Assembly: GCA_029213025.1 (NCBI GenBank)
Contig: JARGOZ010000012.1
Span: 1 to 38,838, forward strand
Length of the DNA: 38,838 bases
From: Verrucomicrobiales bacterium
GTDB lineage: Bacteria > Verrucomicrobiota > Verrucomicrobiia > Verrucomicrobiales > DEV007
Reading direction: 5' to 3'
Every line of letters starts with the position of its first letter. Position 1 is the stretch's first letter. The position numbers and the translations under genes are program-made. Positions 16,652 to 25,162 of the stretch are shown here, in pieces. The notes under the pieces were generated by a model. That model was given only the letters and a program-made list of their open reading frames with translations. It was not told the origin of the DNA and ran no database searches.

Positions 16652-17782
16652 ATGAATGAACTTTCCATTGGGCTCGAGGGAGTCGCGGTCGCCGAAACTG
16701 AAATGAGCCATGTTGACGGAGGCGCTGGCCGACTTCTCATTCGCGGACACGAGGTAGAGGAAATCGCCGGAAAGCTGAGTTTTGAGGAATGCGCCGCCCT
16801 TCTCTGGACCGGATCGCCTAATACCGATCTACGTGAACGACTCGGAAAATCCCGCGCTCAGGCATGGCATCGACTTCTCCAACAGACCCATCTTCTATCA
16901 ATGAGCGATCCTATGGATGCGATTCGTGGGTTCGTTGGGAGTCTTGAAACAACCGGTGATTCTATCAAAGATGCGCTCCTTGTAAGTGGGGCTATTCCCG
17001 TCATCGCCGGGGCGTGGTCGCGACATCAAAATGGGGAAAAACCTGTCGAACCGGATCCTGAGGCTTCTCACGCCGGGGATTATCTACGCATGATTTGCTC
17101 GACCGTACCCTGTTCAGTTCCAGTTGAGCGTACAGGGTACGGTCCCGACGAAAAGCGGGTGGACGCACTGGATGCCTACCTGGTGACCGTTATCGATCAC
17201 GGGCTAAATGCCTCGACTTTTGCGGCAAGAGTCGTCGCTTCGACGCGTTCCGATATGATTTCCGCCATCACCGCGGCTATAGGCGCTTTGAAAGGCCCAT
17301 TGCATGGTGGTGCTCCCGGACCGGTGCTCGATATGCTTGATCAAATAGGTAAACCCGGTATGGCAAAGGAATGGATTCAGGCCGAGTTGGACAATGGAAA
17401 GCGGATCATGGGAATGGGCCATCGGATCTACCGGGTCCGGGATCCACGTGCTCTGGTTCTGGAACGTCTTGTCGATCATCTTTCCTTCTCTCCTGAAACA
17501 GCGAATCGGATCAAACTCGCTAAAGCCGTCGAAACCGCTGCACTAACAGAATTGGCGGTGAGGAAACCGGACCGGAAGCTTTGCGCCAACGTGGAGTTCT
17601 TCACTGCAGTCCTGTTGGAGGCAATCGGTCTCCCCCGCAATCTCTTTTCCCCGACATTTGCAGTTGGAAGAGTCGCCGGTTGGTGTGCTCACGTGATAGA
17701 GGAACAGGAACGGGGGAGGTTGATTAGACCTGCAGCACGGTATATAGGTCCGTTGCCTGTTGCATCCCATGGAATTCGCTAA
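16652..17782 (+). CDS. Citrate synthase (citrate/2-methylcitrate synthase family)
   Basis: A 376-residue citrate synthase. Catalytic His residues are in DHGLNASTFAAR and GMGHRIYRVRDPR; the usual catalytic Asp of the NVDF motif is Glu here (CANVEFFTAVL), which I recall from CitA-like bacterial paralogues. ALKGPLHGGAPG is the substrate-loop motif. Residues about 150-165 (STVPCSVPVERTGYG) are an insert relative to family members and coincide exactly with a palindromic repeat at 17101-17144. The ATG at 16652 gives the normal N-terminus. It is divergent from the HTH-citrate synthase and followed by an unknown gene that overlaps its end. Confidence 0.93.
   Translation: MNELSIGLEGVAVAETEMSHVDGGAGRLLIRGHEVEEIAGKLSFEECAALLWTGSPNTDLRERLGKSRAQAWHRLLQQTHLLSMSDPMDAIRGFVGSLETTGDSIKDALLVSGAIPVIAGAWSRHQNGEKPVEPDPEASHAGDYLRMICSTVPCSVPVERTGYGPDEKRVDALDAYLVTVIDHGLNASTFAARVVASTRSDMISAITAAIGALKGPLHGGAPGPVLDMLDQIGKPGMAKEWIQAELDNGKRIMGMGHRIYRVRDPRALVLERLVDHLSFSPETANRIKLAKAVETAALTELAVRKPDRKLCANVEFFTAVLLEAIGLPRNLFSPTFAVGRVAGWCAHVIEEQERGRLIRPAARYIGPLPVASHGIR
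17101..17144. repeat. Palindromic repeat inside citrate synthase gene
   Basis: Arms GACCGTACCCTGT (17101-17113) and ACAGGGTACGGTC (17132-17144) are perfect inverted complements, and extend to 15 bp with one mismatch, around a loop of about 14 bp ending GAGC. The core GTACCCTGT/ACAGGGTAC is the same as in the intergenic palindromes at 33965 and 34163. It stays in frame and codes for an insert of about a dozen residues in the citrate synthase. Confidence 0.85.
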
Positions 17783-18476
17783 CCACATTAGTCACTACTT
17801 CGAAAAGGAATATGGCCCGCTGCTAAACATCTGCAATCTGGATTCACAGGAGCGAAGTCAAGTTATCCACCGAGAAAAGGATGCTGAAACCGGGTTCAAC
17901 CGATTTTCCTACGGCGAAGAGTTTTTCGACTTCCGGCTACTCGCTGACGATCTACTCCTCGATCTCTATGCGCAGAAATTCGGCGAGAGGCCGGCGAGAA
18001 GACCATTTTACGGAGTTCTTGGCGATGCGGACGTCGTGGGTGGAATATATCGCGATCCCTGGAAGATAAGGATTCCCGTCGATGAATTTGCCCCGGGAGA
18101 GCTTACCCTTATGTGTCCTGACCATTTCCACCTCGTAAGCATCATGAACAGGACCGGCGGCAAACGGACCTTCGGCTACCAACCTCCCAAAGATTACACC
18201 GAATCCAAATACCCCTGGTTTGGAAAGCTCATGACTTATGAAGAATTGGTCGAGGACTTCGAAAAGCTGAAGATAGATAGACATCTCGAAAGGCAGATAG
18301 AAAGTAATGGTTGGCATCGCTATGTTGAGGCCCAGATTTGGTCCGAACCGAAAGCATTACGAAAGAAGTATAAAATCTCGCATGAGGTCACTCCGGAGAC
18401 ATGGACTCACGACGGGATCACCCACCTTCAGAACCACAAAGCAATGCAAGCAGTAGATGGTAGGGGCGGCAATTGA
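17769..18476 (+). CDS. Hypothetical protein (235 aa)
   Basis: I do not recognise this protein. It is soluble and charged, starts MEFANHISHYFEKEYG, and has no signal peptide. A run of conserved-looking aromatic and charged residues occurs around 75-130 (PWKIRIPVDEFAPGE, then MCPDHFHLVSIMNR). It begins inside the last codons of the citrate synthase gene (14-bp overlap), suggesting co-expression. A TTG at 17760 in the same frame is a weaker start. Confidence 0.75.
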   Translation: MEFANHISHYFEKEYGPLLNICNLDSQERSQVIHREKDAETGFNRFSYGEEFFDFRLLADDLLLDLYAQKFGERPARRPFYGVLGDADVVGGIYRDPWKIRIPVDEFAPGELTLMCPDHFHLVSIMNRTGGKRTFGYQPPKDYTESKYPWFGKLMTYEELVEDFEKLKIDRHLERQIESNGWHRYVEAQIWSEPKALRKKYKISHEVTPETWTHDGITHLQNHKAMQAVDGRGGN

Positions 18477-18570
18477 AGCTGATTCCTTTGTAGAGGCAGC
18501 TTTAAGTCGCCAAGTGCCTGCCCGGTTTGACAAGGCACTGAAAGTGGTCACTACGCAAGATAAATGGATA

Positions 18571-19086
18571 ATGGAACTTCGAAAATATATACCAAAAGAT
18601 TTCGATACGCTCAAACGCTGGGTACCGAACGAACGTTTCATGCTGCGATGGGCGGGCCCTTCCCTTGATTACCCGTTGACCGTTGAACAATTCGAAAGTC
18701 ATTTATCCAACGAAAATATCCACGGTTATTCACTCGCAAAAGACGATACTCATGTAGGGTATGGGGAAATTTGTAAAACGTCCGAAACAAGCGCCATGAT
18801 ATGCCGAGTCATTGTTTCAGACAATATGCGCGGGAAAGGTTATGGCAAGATCTTAAGCAGTAGACTTGTTGAGGTCGCATTCGAAGAACACTCTTTGAAG
18901 GACCTATATCTTAATGTATTCGATTTTAATGAAGCAGCGATCAAGTGCTATCAGGATATAGGCTTCCATGAGATTGAAAAAATCGAGGGGATGAGGGAGT
19001 TCGAGGGTGAAAAATGGAATATCGTCAAAATGAAACTTTCTATTCAAGAAGAGGGCTGGCAAGGGATGAAAGCGAGTGTCGACTGA
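18571..19086 (+). CDS. GNAT family N-acetyltransferase
   Basis: A 171-residue GNAT of the RimJ/RimL-like kind: N-terminus MELRKYIPKDFDTLKRW, CoA loop RGKGYGKILSSRL, and AAIKCYQDIGFHEIE near the end. The frame is open upstream to 18457, overlapping the preceding gene, but only the ATG at 18571 gives the expected N-terminus. It ends one base before the stop codon of the convergent Nudix gene. Confidence 0.9.
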   Translation: MELRKYIPKDFDTLKRWVPNERFMLRWAGPSLDYPLTVEQFESHLSNENIHGYSLAKDDTHVGYGEICKTSETSAMICRVIVSDNMRGKGYGKILSSRLVEVAFEEHSLKDLYLNVFDFNEAAIKCYQDIGFHEIEKIEGMREFEGEKWNIVKMKLSIQEEGWQGMKASVD

Positions 19087-19695
19087 TCAGTCGCAAATGC
19101 ATCGTTGCCCCCCATTTGTGTAGAACAGGTAGCCATCGAGAACGTCCTGTGCGAGTACTCTGGCCTCTGAAAGTGGAGGCAAATCGTCTACATCAAAAAA
19201 AGCTATCTCCGAAACTTCCAGGTTAGGTACCGGTTGTCCACTAATCACCGTCGCCGTAAAAAATAATTTGTAGATACTGACCGGGTATTTGGGTTTGTAG
19301 GGATTCCTGTCACGATCCTTGACAGCGTATAAAGCGTGAATCTCTGCATCGAACCCTGATTCCTCCTTAATCTCCCGGACAATCCCCTCACGCGGTGATT
19401 CGTTTTGGTCCGCCCAGCCGCCTGGAAGTGTCCAGAGACCATCGGAACGCTCTTTGACTAACATCACCTTGTGATCCTGGAACACGCAGGCTCTCAGATC
19501 GATCTTTGGAGTCGCGTATCCCACTTCCGGAAAAAAGAATTTTTCTACCGTGTCAAGATCAGCATTACTGAGTTGAGCGTAAAGCTCCGAAGAAATAGCG
19601 ATCAGGCGCTCGAACCTCTCCCGATCATATGGATCTTTTGTGTATTGGAGTCCTGATTGTGACAAAGCTCGAATCTCCTTTATCAAATCATGCAT
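19087..19695 (-). CDS. Nudix hydrolase with N-terminal helical domain
   Basis: A 202-residue protein. The Nudix box is complete, G-x5-E-x7-REIKEESGF, starting at GWADQNESPREG. Residues 1-60 form a helical domain like that found in Nudix enzymes annotated as hydrolases of nucleoside diphosphates linked to another moiety X (PF12535-like). Expected to hydrolyse a nucleotide-sugar or related NDP-X. It is convergent with, and directly abuts, the GNAT gene at 18571. ATG at 19695. Confidence 0.93.
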   Translation of the reverse strand: MHDLIKEIRALSQSGLQYTKDPYDRERFERLIAISSELYAQLSNADLDTVEKFFFPEVGYATPKIDLRACVFQDHKVMLVKERSDGLWTLPGGWADQNESPREGIVREIKEESGFDAEIHALYAVKDRDRNPYKPKYPVSIYKLFFTATVISGQPVPNLEVSEIAFFDVDDLPPLSEARVLAQDVLDGYLFYTNGGQRCICD

Positions 19696-19788
19696 AGCTT
19701 CGTTTTTTTGCCGAACAGTTTATTCTGAAGGCTCCTGTTTGTTGTTCTGCAAACCTGTTCAATGAGCCTTACAGAACTGATGGATAAT

Positions 19789-20289
19789 TCAAGCTTCAAA
19801 GCGGGTTGAAATCTCGTAGCGCGAGACACAAAACGGCCCCACCTGTCGGTCATCCCGGTGGCTGAAGCCAAAGTGTTCGTAAATGGCCTTAAGTTTCGGG
19901 CGTGATGCATCACAATCCAATCTCAAATAATCTCTTTGAAAGTGCCGGGCTTGGCTAATTGCCCACTTAATCATTGCGGAGGAAAGCCCGCTCCCGGACC
20001 AGGCTCTCCGGATAGCGACACGGTGGATGAATGCTGACTCTGAATCCGGAACATCAGGCCAAAACAACTTGTCTTCTAGTTGAAACTTAAGAGTTCCGAC
20101 CGCTTCACCGTCTATCTCGAATAGATAGAAATAACCTTTCGCTACATTTTGAGCCACTGCGCTTTCAGAAACTTCTTCAAGCCGCCAAAGTGGCTGACCG
20201 ATTTCGTCCAACCAGGATACTGCCTCTTGTAGAATCGAACAAACTCCGGCAGCATCTTGAGTTGTTGCCTGACGACATTCAGGTTTCAT
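19789..20289 (-). CDS. GNAT family N-acetyltransferase
   Basis: A 166-residue GNAT. The N-terminal region PECRQATTQDAAGVCSILQE and strand AFIHRVAIRRAW are typical; the CoA loop is SGSGLSSAMIKWA (Ser in place of the usual basic residue), and PKLKAIYEHFGFSHRDDRQV ends the fold. It is transcribed in the same direction as the Nudix gene downstream (93-bp gap). Confidence 0.9.
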   Translation of the reverse strand: MKPECRQATTQDAAGVCSILQEAVSWLDEIGQPLWRLEEVSESAVAQNVAKGYFYLFEIDGEAVGTLKFQLEDKLFWPDVPDSESAFIHRVAIRRAWSGSGLSSAMIKWAISQARHFQRDYLRLDCDASRPKLKAIYEHFGFSHRDDRQVGPFCVSRYEISTRFEA

Positions 20290-20400
20290 TTTTGACTCTA
20301 ATGTCTAACTTAATATTGAAGAATTGGAAAGCCTTATCGTTTCGTAGTTGAATTGGAAGGATTTTTGCACTTCCGTGGGACGGCTAATTTTCAAAGTCAA

Positions 20401-21450
20401 ATGAAACAACTAATCAAACCCGGATGCTTGCAAAGAGGCGACCGACTCGCTGCAGTATCGCTATCCTGGGGCGGTGCAGGCAAATTCCCGCATCGTTTTG
20501 AGGCCGGGAAAAGACAAATGGAAGAAGCATTCGGAATCGAGGTGGTCCCTACGAATAATGCTTTGCGTGACGAAGCCTGGATCGCGAAAAATCCGAAAGC
20601 GCGGGCCGAAGATCTGATGGAAGCTTTTGCTGATCCTCAGATCAGCGGGATTGTCAGTAATATCGGCGGCGACGATTCGATACGCATTCTGCCCTACCTC
20701 GATGAGGACACGATTCGATCGAATCCAAAAGTTTTCATCGGCTATTCGGATACTACGATTACCCACCTCGCCTGCTACAGGGCCGGGTTGCGAACGTTTT
20801 ACGGCCCGGCGGTGTTATCCGGTTTCGCCGAGAATGGTGGTATGTTCCCCTATCTGGAAAACTCGGTTCGAAAAACCCTGTTTGAAGCGGAGCAAATCGG
20901 TGAACTTCTGCCAAATCCCGATGGCTGGACGGTCGAATTTCACGACTGGGGCGATCCTTCCCTGACCACAAAGCGACGATCCCTGACGCCTTCTGCGGGC
21001 TGGAAATTTCATTCGGGCAACAAAGAAGCAGTCAGCGGCCATCTGTTTGGCGGGTGTTACGAAATTCTCGACTGGATGCGAGGCAGCAAATACTGGCCAA
21101 CGCCCGGGGAGCTCGATGGTGCCATTTTCTTTATCGAAACTTCCGAAGAAGCCCCGCCTCCTAACGTTCTGCAGCGCTTTTTCCGTTGCCTCGCGATGAA
21201 CGGCGATCTCCAGCGATTGAAAGGTATACTTATTGGTCGTCCAGGCGGTCGGGCCCCGGCGAATGAACACAGCGAATACGGAAACATAGTCGAGGCGACA
21301 CTGCGCGAAGAATACGAAGTAACCATTCCTATCGTTAGCGGTATGGATTTCGGCCACACCGATCCATTTCTTACTATCCCCTACGGCGCGAAATGTACGA
21401 TTAATCCGACTGCGGAAATGGTAACGATTGACGAATCCGGGGTGAATTAG
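20401..21450 (+). CDS. S66 peptidase, MccF-like
   Basis: A 349-residue S66 family peptidase. The nucleophile elbow is FIGYSDTTITHLACY, the acidic segment is FFIETSEEAPPPNVLQRF, and MDFGHTDPFLTIPYG holds the His. The FIETSEEAP-type motif and length are closer to MccF (microcin C self-immunity) than to housekeeping LdcA. Without signal peptide it should be cytoplasmic, where MccF cleaves the amide of toxic aminoacyl-nucleotide analogues. ATG at 20401 chosen over an upstream start at 20353. The methyltransferase gene follows after 25 bp. Confidence 0.92.
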   Translation: MKQLIKPGCLQRGDRLAAVSLSWGGAGKFPHRFEAGKRQMEEAFGIEVVPTNNALRDEAWIAKNPKARAEDLMEAFADPQISGIVSNIGGDDSIRILPYLDEDTIRSNPKVFIGYSDTTITHLACYRAGLRTFYGPAVLSGFAENGGMFPYLENSVRKTLFEAEQIGELLPNPDGWTVEFHDWGDPSLTTKRRSLTPSAGWKFHSGNKEAVSGHLFGGCYEILDWMRGSKYWPTPGELDGAIFFIETSEEAPPPNVLQRFFRCLAMNGDLQRLKGILIGRPGGRAPANEHSEYGNIVEATLREEYEVTIPIVSGMDFGHTDPFLTIPYGAKCTINPTAEMVTIDESGVN

Positions 21451-21475
21451 AAGCTTGCCCAATAAAGGCACTACA

Positions 21476-22213
21476 ATGGAACCGGTTTACGACAAAATTG
21501 GAGTGGGTTATTCTCAATTTCGCAAGCCCGACCCTGGAATCGCTACAGCGATCTGCAATGCTCTTGGGAATTCTGAAAAAGTTCTCAATGTAGGCGCAGG
21601 GACCGGGTCCTATGAACCCAAGGATCGGAAAGTCGTCGCGGTGGAGCCTTCCAGCGAAATGATTCAGCAACGACCGGTCGGAGCGGCTCCGGTTCACCAG
21701 GCTACGGCCGAAGACCTGCCTTTCGAGGATGATGAATTTGATGCTGCTATGGCCCTGCTTTCGATACATCACTGGAATGATTACCGGGCCGGAATTCGCG
21801 AAATGCAGAGGGTTTCGCAACAGCGGATTGTTATTTTCACTTACGATCCTGAATTTTTCGGTTTCTGGTTAACTGACTACCTTCCTGAAATTACTGAGAT
21901 CGACCTGCCCGCTTTTCCAGCAATGGAAGAGTTTCACGCTTTGCCCGGAACGGTGACCATAGAAACCGTGCCGATACCTCATGATTGCACCGACGGATTT
22001 ATGTGCGCTTATTGGCGACGTCCTGAGGCTTATCTAGATGCAAATGTAAGGTCGGCAATTTCGACATTTTCGAAGATTGGCAATGTTTCGCAGGGCCTAA
22101 ACAGACTGGAGTCAGATCTGAAATCAGGTGAATGGGAAAGGAAGTATTCAGAGTTGAGCAGTCTGGAAGAAATTAATCTGGGATACCGGCTTGTCGTAGT
22201 CGAGGATTGGTAA
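21476..22213 (+). CDS. Class I SAM-dependent methyltransferase
   Basis: A 245-residue methyltransferase (UbiE/MenG-like fold). Motif I is VLNVGAGTGSYE, motif II VVAVEPSSEMI, and LPFEDDEFDAAMALLSIHHW covers motifs III-IV. It should methylate a small molecule; substrate unknown. The last 35 residues are duplicated at 25768-25875. The next GNAT gene starts 2 bp after its stop. Confidence 0.92.
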   Translation: MEPVYDKIGVGYSQFRKPDPGIATAICNALGNSEKVLNVGAGTGSYEPKDRKVVAVEPSSEMIQQRPVGAAPVHQATAEDLPFEDDEFDAAMALLSIHHWNDYRAGIREMQRVSQQRIVIFTYDPEFFGFWLTDYLPEITEIDLPAFPAMEEFHALPGTVTIETVPIPHDCTDGFMCAYWRRPEAYLDANVRSAISTFSKIGNVSQGLNRLESDLKSGEWERKYSELSSLEEINLGYRLVVVEDW

Positions 22214-22214
22214 A

Positions 22215-22664
22215 ATGGATTTGAGTATAGAAACAGCTTTGCCTGAGGATTTCGACGATCTTGTTGAATTGAGACTTGAGGCCATGAAGGAAAGTCTCGA
22301 AGCGATTGGCCGATTTGATAGAGACAGAAGCATCGAGCGGTTTCGGAAGTCGTTTGATCCGGAAAATACCCGGAAAATAAGAAAGGAAGGTATCCTTGCG
22401 GGTTTTATCGCAACGACGCATCATCATGATCATATCCATCTGGATCATCTATATGTTGCTCCATCTTTTCAGTCATCGGGAATTGGCTCCTTATTAATGC
22501 AGAAACTTGTCGAAACTTCGGAGGCGAAAGGATTACCAATAAGACTGGGTGCCTTACGGGCCAGCAAATCGAACAGTTTCTACCAACGACAAGGGTTCGT
22601 TGTGTTGAGTGAGGACGAGTGGGATACCTACTATGAAAGAGCAATCAATCCTGACGGATTATGA
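22215..22664 (+). CDS. GNAT family N-acetyltransferase
   Basis: A 149-residue GNAT with strand HLDHLYVAPSF, CoA loop QSSGIGSLLMQKL and closing SNSFYQRQGFVVLSED. It follows the methyltransferase by one base and overlaps the next gene by ATGA (22661-22664), so methyltransferase, GNAT and transglutaminase-like protein form a tight operon. Its first about 70 codons have a decayed second copy at 25898-26107. Confidence 0.92.
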   Translation: MDLSIETALPEDFDDLVELRLEAMKESLEAIGRFDRDRSIERFRKSFDPENTRKIRKEGILAGFIATTHHHDHIHLDHLYVAPSFQSSGIGSLLMQKLVETSEAKGLPIRLGALRASKSNSFYQRQGFVVLSEDEWDTYYERAINPDGL

Positions 22665-23236
22665 TGAAGCAGTTCCTCGAATCGAGTCAGTATATTGACT
22701 GGAAGACCCCGGAGGTCCAACAAAAAGCAGTCGATCTTGCCGGGGAAAACCAGGAGCAAACGGAGATTGTGAAGATCTGTTTTGAATTCGTCCGTGATGA
22801 GATTTTGCATAGTTGGGACTACCGGATGAATCCGGTCACACTGCGAGCGTCCGAAGTGCTGATCCACCGGACGGGGTATTGCTATGCAAAAAGTCATTTG
22901 TTAGCAGCCTTATTGAGGGCTAACGGGATTCCCGCAGCGCTCTGTTACCAGCGGTTGCGGTTAGGGGACGACCCTTATTACTTTTCCCTCCACGGTCTGA
23001 ACGCTGTATATCTCAATGAATATGGCTGGGTTCGGGTAGACGCGCGGGGAAATAAAGATGGCGTAAATGCAGATTTTGACCCTCCCGGCGAGACGCTCGC
23101 CTTCGATCTTGAACACCGGGGAGAATATGATGTGGAGGGCCGTTTCGCAAAACCACTCGATCCCGTTGTTGAAACCTTGACTACTCACAAAGATGTTGAG
23201 ACCGTAATGCAAAATCTACCCGATCTGGAGTCGTGA
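22661..23236 (+). CDS. Transglutaminase-like cysteine protease-fold protein
   Basis: A 191-residue transglutaminase-core protein. The Cys-His-Asp triad is visible: Cys in RTGYCYAKSHLLAALLRANG, His in SLHGLNAVYL and Asp in WVRVDARGN. There is no secretion signal, so it is a cytoplasmic member, perhaps a peptidase or amidase. The first ATG (22661) overlaps the GNAT stop; a second Met follows immediately and could be used instead. Confidence 0.9.
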   Translation: MMKQFLESSQYIDWKTPEVQQKAVDLAGENQEQTEIVKICFEFVRDEILHSWDYRMNPVTLRASEVLIHRTGYCYAKSHLLAALLRANGIPAALCYQRLRLGDDPYYFSLHGLNAVYLNEYGWVRVDARGNKDGVNADFDPPGETLAFDLEHRGEYDVEGRFAKPLDPVVETLTTHKDVETVMQNLPDLES

Positions 23237-23273
23237 GATAGGTTGCCCGCCTCACTCAACCAGTATAGTGACA

Positions 23274-23714
23274 ATGACGATCCGCGAAGTAACAGAAGTC
23301 GACTCAGAACGCATCGCTGCTCTGATGGGACAGTTGGGGTATCCTCAGTCAGCAGCCGAATCTGTGCTGCAAATCAAAACCTATATGGATAGCTCTACCA
23401 GTTTCGCTATTGTCGCGGAAGAGGCAGGAATCATCGTTGGCTTTGCCAGCTTTCATGCGACTCCGCTATTTCACCAGGCTGGCAGCCTTGGGAGAATTAC
23501 TGCGATGTGCGTGGATGCCAATTCCCGCAGGGCTGGTGCCGGGCGGGCGCTGTTGTCTGAGCTGGAAAGGCGGGCTGGATGTTTGGGCTGTGCAAGGATT
23601 GAAGTGAGCAGCGGTGACCACCGTGAATCAGAAGCTCACGTTTTCTATGACTCGAACGGCTATAAAACTGACTGCAGGCGATTTCTTAAAGTTCTGCCGA
23701 AATCCGAAGAATAG
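23274..23714 (+). CDS. GNAT family N-acetyltransferase
   Basis: A 146-residue GNAT: N-terminus MTIREVTEVDSERIAALM, strand RITAMCVDANS, CoA loop RRAGAGRALLSEL, closing AHVFYDSNGYKTD. A GTG two codons upstream (23268) is an alternative start. It stands 37 bp behind the transglutaminase-like gene and may be the end of that operon. Confidence 0.9.
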   Translation: MTIREVTEVDSERIAALMGQLGYPQSAAESVLQIKTYMDSSTSFAIVAEEAGIIVGFASFHATPLFHQAGSLGRITAMCVDANSRRAGAGRALLSELERRAGCLGCARIEVSSGDHRESEAHVFYDSNGYKTDCRRFLKVLPKSEE

Positions 23715-23847
23715 GAGAATTTCCGTAACGTTTTTTTCAATTCGCGACGCGGCAGGAAACAGGTAAGGTTCGATGAATTGTTGATGCGTGGCTGAATGCA
23801 GTCTTCGAGAGGGGACGCCACCTGCCTCGAGTAGAGAAAATAGAACA

Positions 23848-24459
23848 ATGAGTAGTAAATTGATGAAGCCGAAAACCAAAGCGCCGATCATCCACATCAA
23901 TGGCTTTCCGGGCACGGGGAAACTGACGGTTGCCCGATGTTTAAAGAGCAGTGTCGGAGCCAGGGTTTTAGACAATCATAGTATCTATAATGTCGCTTTT
24001 TGTTTGTTGGATTTTGGCAGCCCCGAATTCAAACTGGCGGTCGAAAAGGTTGAAGAAGTTGCCTATGCGCAATTCAAGCATGTCCCTTCCAACACGGTCA
24101 TTGTTATCACGAATTGCCTGTTCAAAAATAGCGACTGGAGTGAAGAAAGATGGAGGAAAGTCTTTGATATCGGATCACAGATAAACAGACGGGTGGGAGT
24201 GGTTGTTCTTGAATGCAGTGAAGAGGAAAATAAACGGAGGCTGAATACCCCCGAAAGAAACTACCTGGGCAAATTAACCGATGTACCGACGTTGGTAGAA
24301 CAGATTCAGACACGTGAGATTCTCGACAAAGGTGCTGATTCTATTTTAAATCTGGACACTGACGAATCGAACCCGGACGAATCGGCTGCCAGTATAGTTA
24401 ACTGGTTGGCTACAGCATTTAATTACGAGCCGGCCGTAACGGGCGATGCAGCATCATAG
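23848..24459 (+). CDS. P-loop NTPase/kinase-like protein
   Basis: A 203-residue P-loop protein related to the small kinase-like AAA_33/chloramphenicol-phosphotransferase group. The Walker A loop is NGFPGTGKLTVARCL; the residue after Gly-Lys is Leu with Thr one position later, a variant I recall from relatives of this group. The segment VIVITNCLF resembles a Walker B strand without a clear acidic end, and RRVGVVVLECSEEENKRRL matches the lid-region strand and helix. It probably phosphorylates a small molecule. ATG at 23848; upstream open frame from 23788 shows no domain. Confidence 0.85.
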   Translation: MSSKLMKPKTKAPIIHINGFPGTGKLTVARCLKSSVGARVLDNHSIYNVAFCLLDFGSPEFKLAVEKVEEVAYAQFKHVPSNTVIVITNCLFKNSDWSEERWRKVFDIGSQINRRVGVVVLECSEEENKRRLNTPERNYLGKLTDVPTLVEQIQTREILDKGADSILNLDTDESNPDESAASIVNWLATAFNYEPAVTGDAAS

Positions 24460-24495
24460 CTTCCTGAAGTTACCATCATTCTTACACTTCACAAT

Positions 24496-25056
24496 ATGAA
24501 TATCTCCTGCATCATTTTCGATCTTGATGGCACGCTTGTCGATAGCGAAGGACTTTGCAATCAGGCATTTCTTGATCTGCTACCGGAATTGGACTGCTCT
24601 CTGGATGAAATGATAACCCGCTACCGGGGGCAGAAACTGGCTCTTATTCTTGCGGACATCGAGAAACGCATAGGGCGCAAATTACCGGCTGATTTTGAGA
24701 AACACTACCGGGCAAGGATTTCTGAGCTGTTTGATACCGAACTAGACCCCATGCCTGTTGTCCCCGAAGAAAGCGGAAAGTGAACTCACCGAAAGTGCCT
24801 TGTTGATTTTTGCAAGTGGTCCGAGGTCCAGTCATGGAAGCCTGACCCCGGCCTTTTCCTGCATGCGGCAAAGGCAATGGGTCATCCTCCAAATCACTGC
24901 GCCGTGGTAGAGGATAGCCTTCCCGGCATTCAAGCCGCTGTAGCCGCAGGAATGCAGGCGTTTCTCTTTTCCCCGGATGGAACCACCGACTTCGAGCACC
25001 AACCAACCGCTTTTAAAGCGATGAAAGAGCTTCCCTCTCTATTGGAATGCTCCTAA
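24496..25056 (+). pseudogene. Broken HAD-family phosphatase
   Basis: The first 95 codons encode the start of a phosphoglycolate-phosphatase-like HAD protein: motif I is IIFDLDGTLVDSE, followed by the helical cap. A TGA at 24781 stops the frame. Motif II survives in another frame as ASGPRS (24812-24829), and the C-terminal third returns in the first frame from 24832: SWKPDPGLFLHAAKAMG, then VVEDSLPGIQAAVAAGM (motifs III/IV), to TAA at 25056. About 35 residues between motif II and SWKPD are missing. The gene is therefore inactivated by a frameshift plus deletion. It lies directly upstream of gmhA. Confidence 0.88.
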
Positions 25057-25162
25057 TGGGCTGCATCCCCGCCATTCTTCATTTCAAATTGTGTGGGAAT
25101 TGATTGAAACGCAAGCCGTTTGACAGAACCATCTCTTAACCGACACTCCGGAAACCAAATCC

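Noticed and set aside
17100..17160. The hairpin inside citrate synthase as an intragenic terminator.
   Set aside because: No T-tract follows, the frame stays open, and the same core recurs as an intergenic repeat, so a repeat element explains it better.
20815..21471. A 218-codon minus-strand frame opposite the MccF-like gene.
   Set aside because: Shadow of a clear S66 peptidase; no recognisable motif and no ribosome-binding site.
298..23714. A chromosomal integron cassette array, suggested by many small unrelated genes on one strand.
   Set aside because: No integrase, no recurring attC-like inverted repeats between genes, several ATGA overlaps and genes on both strands.
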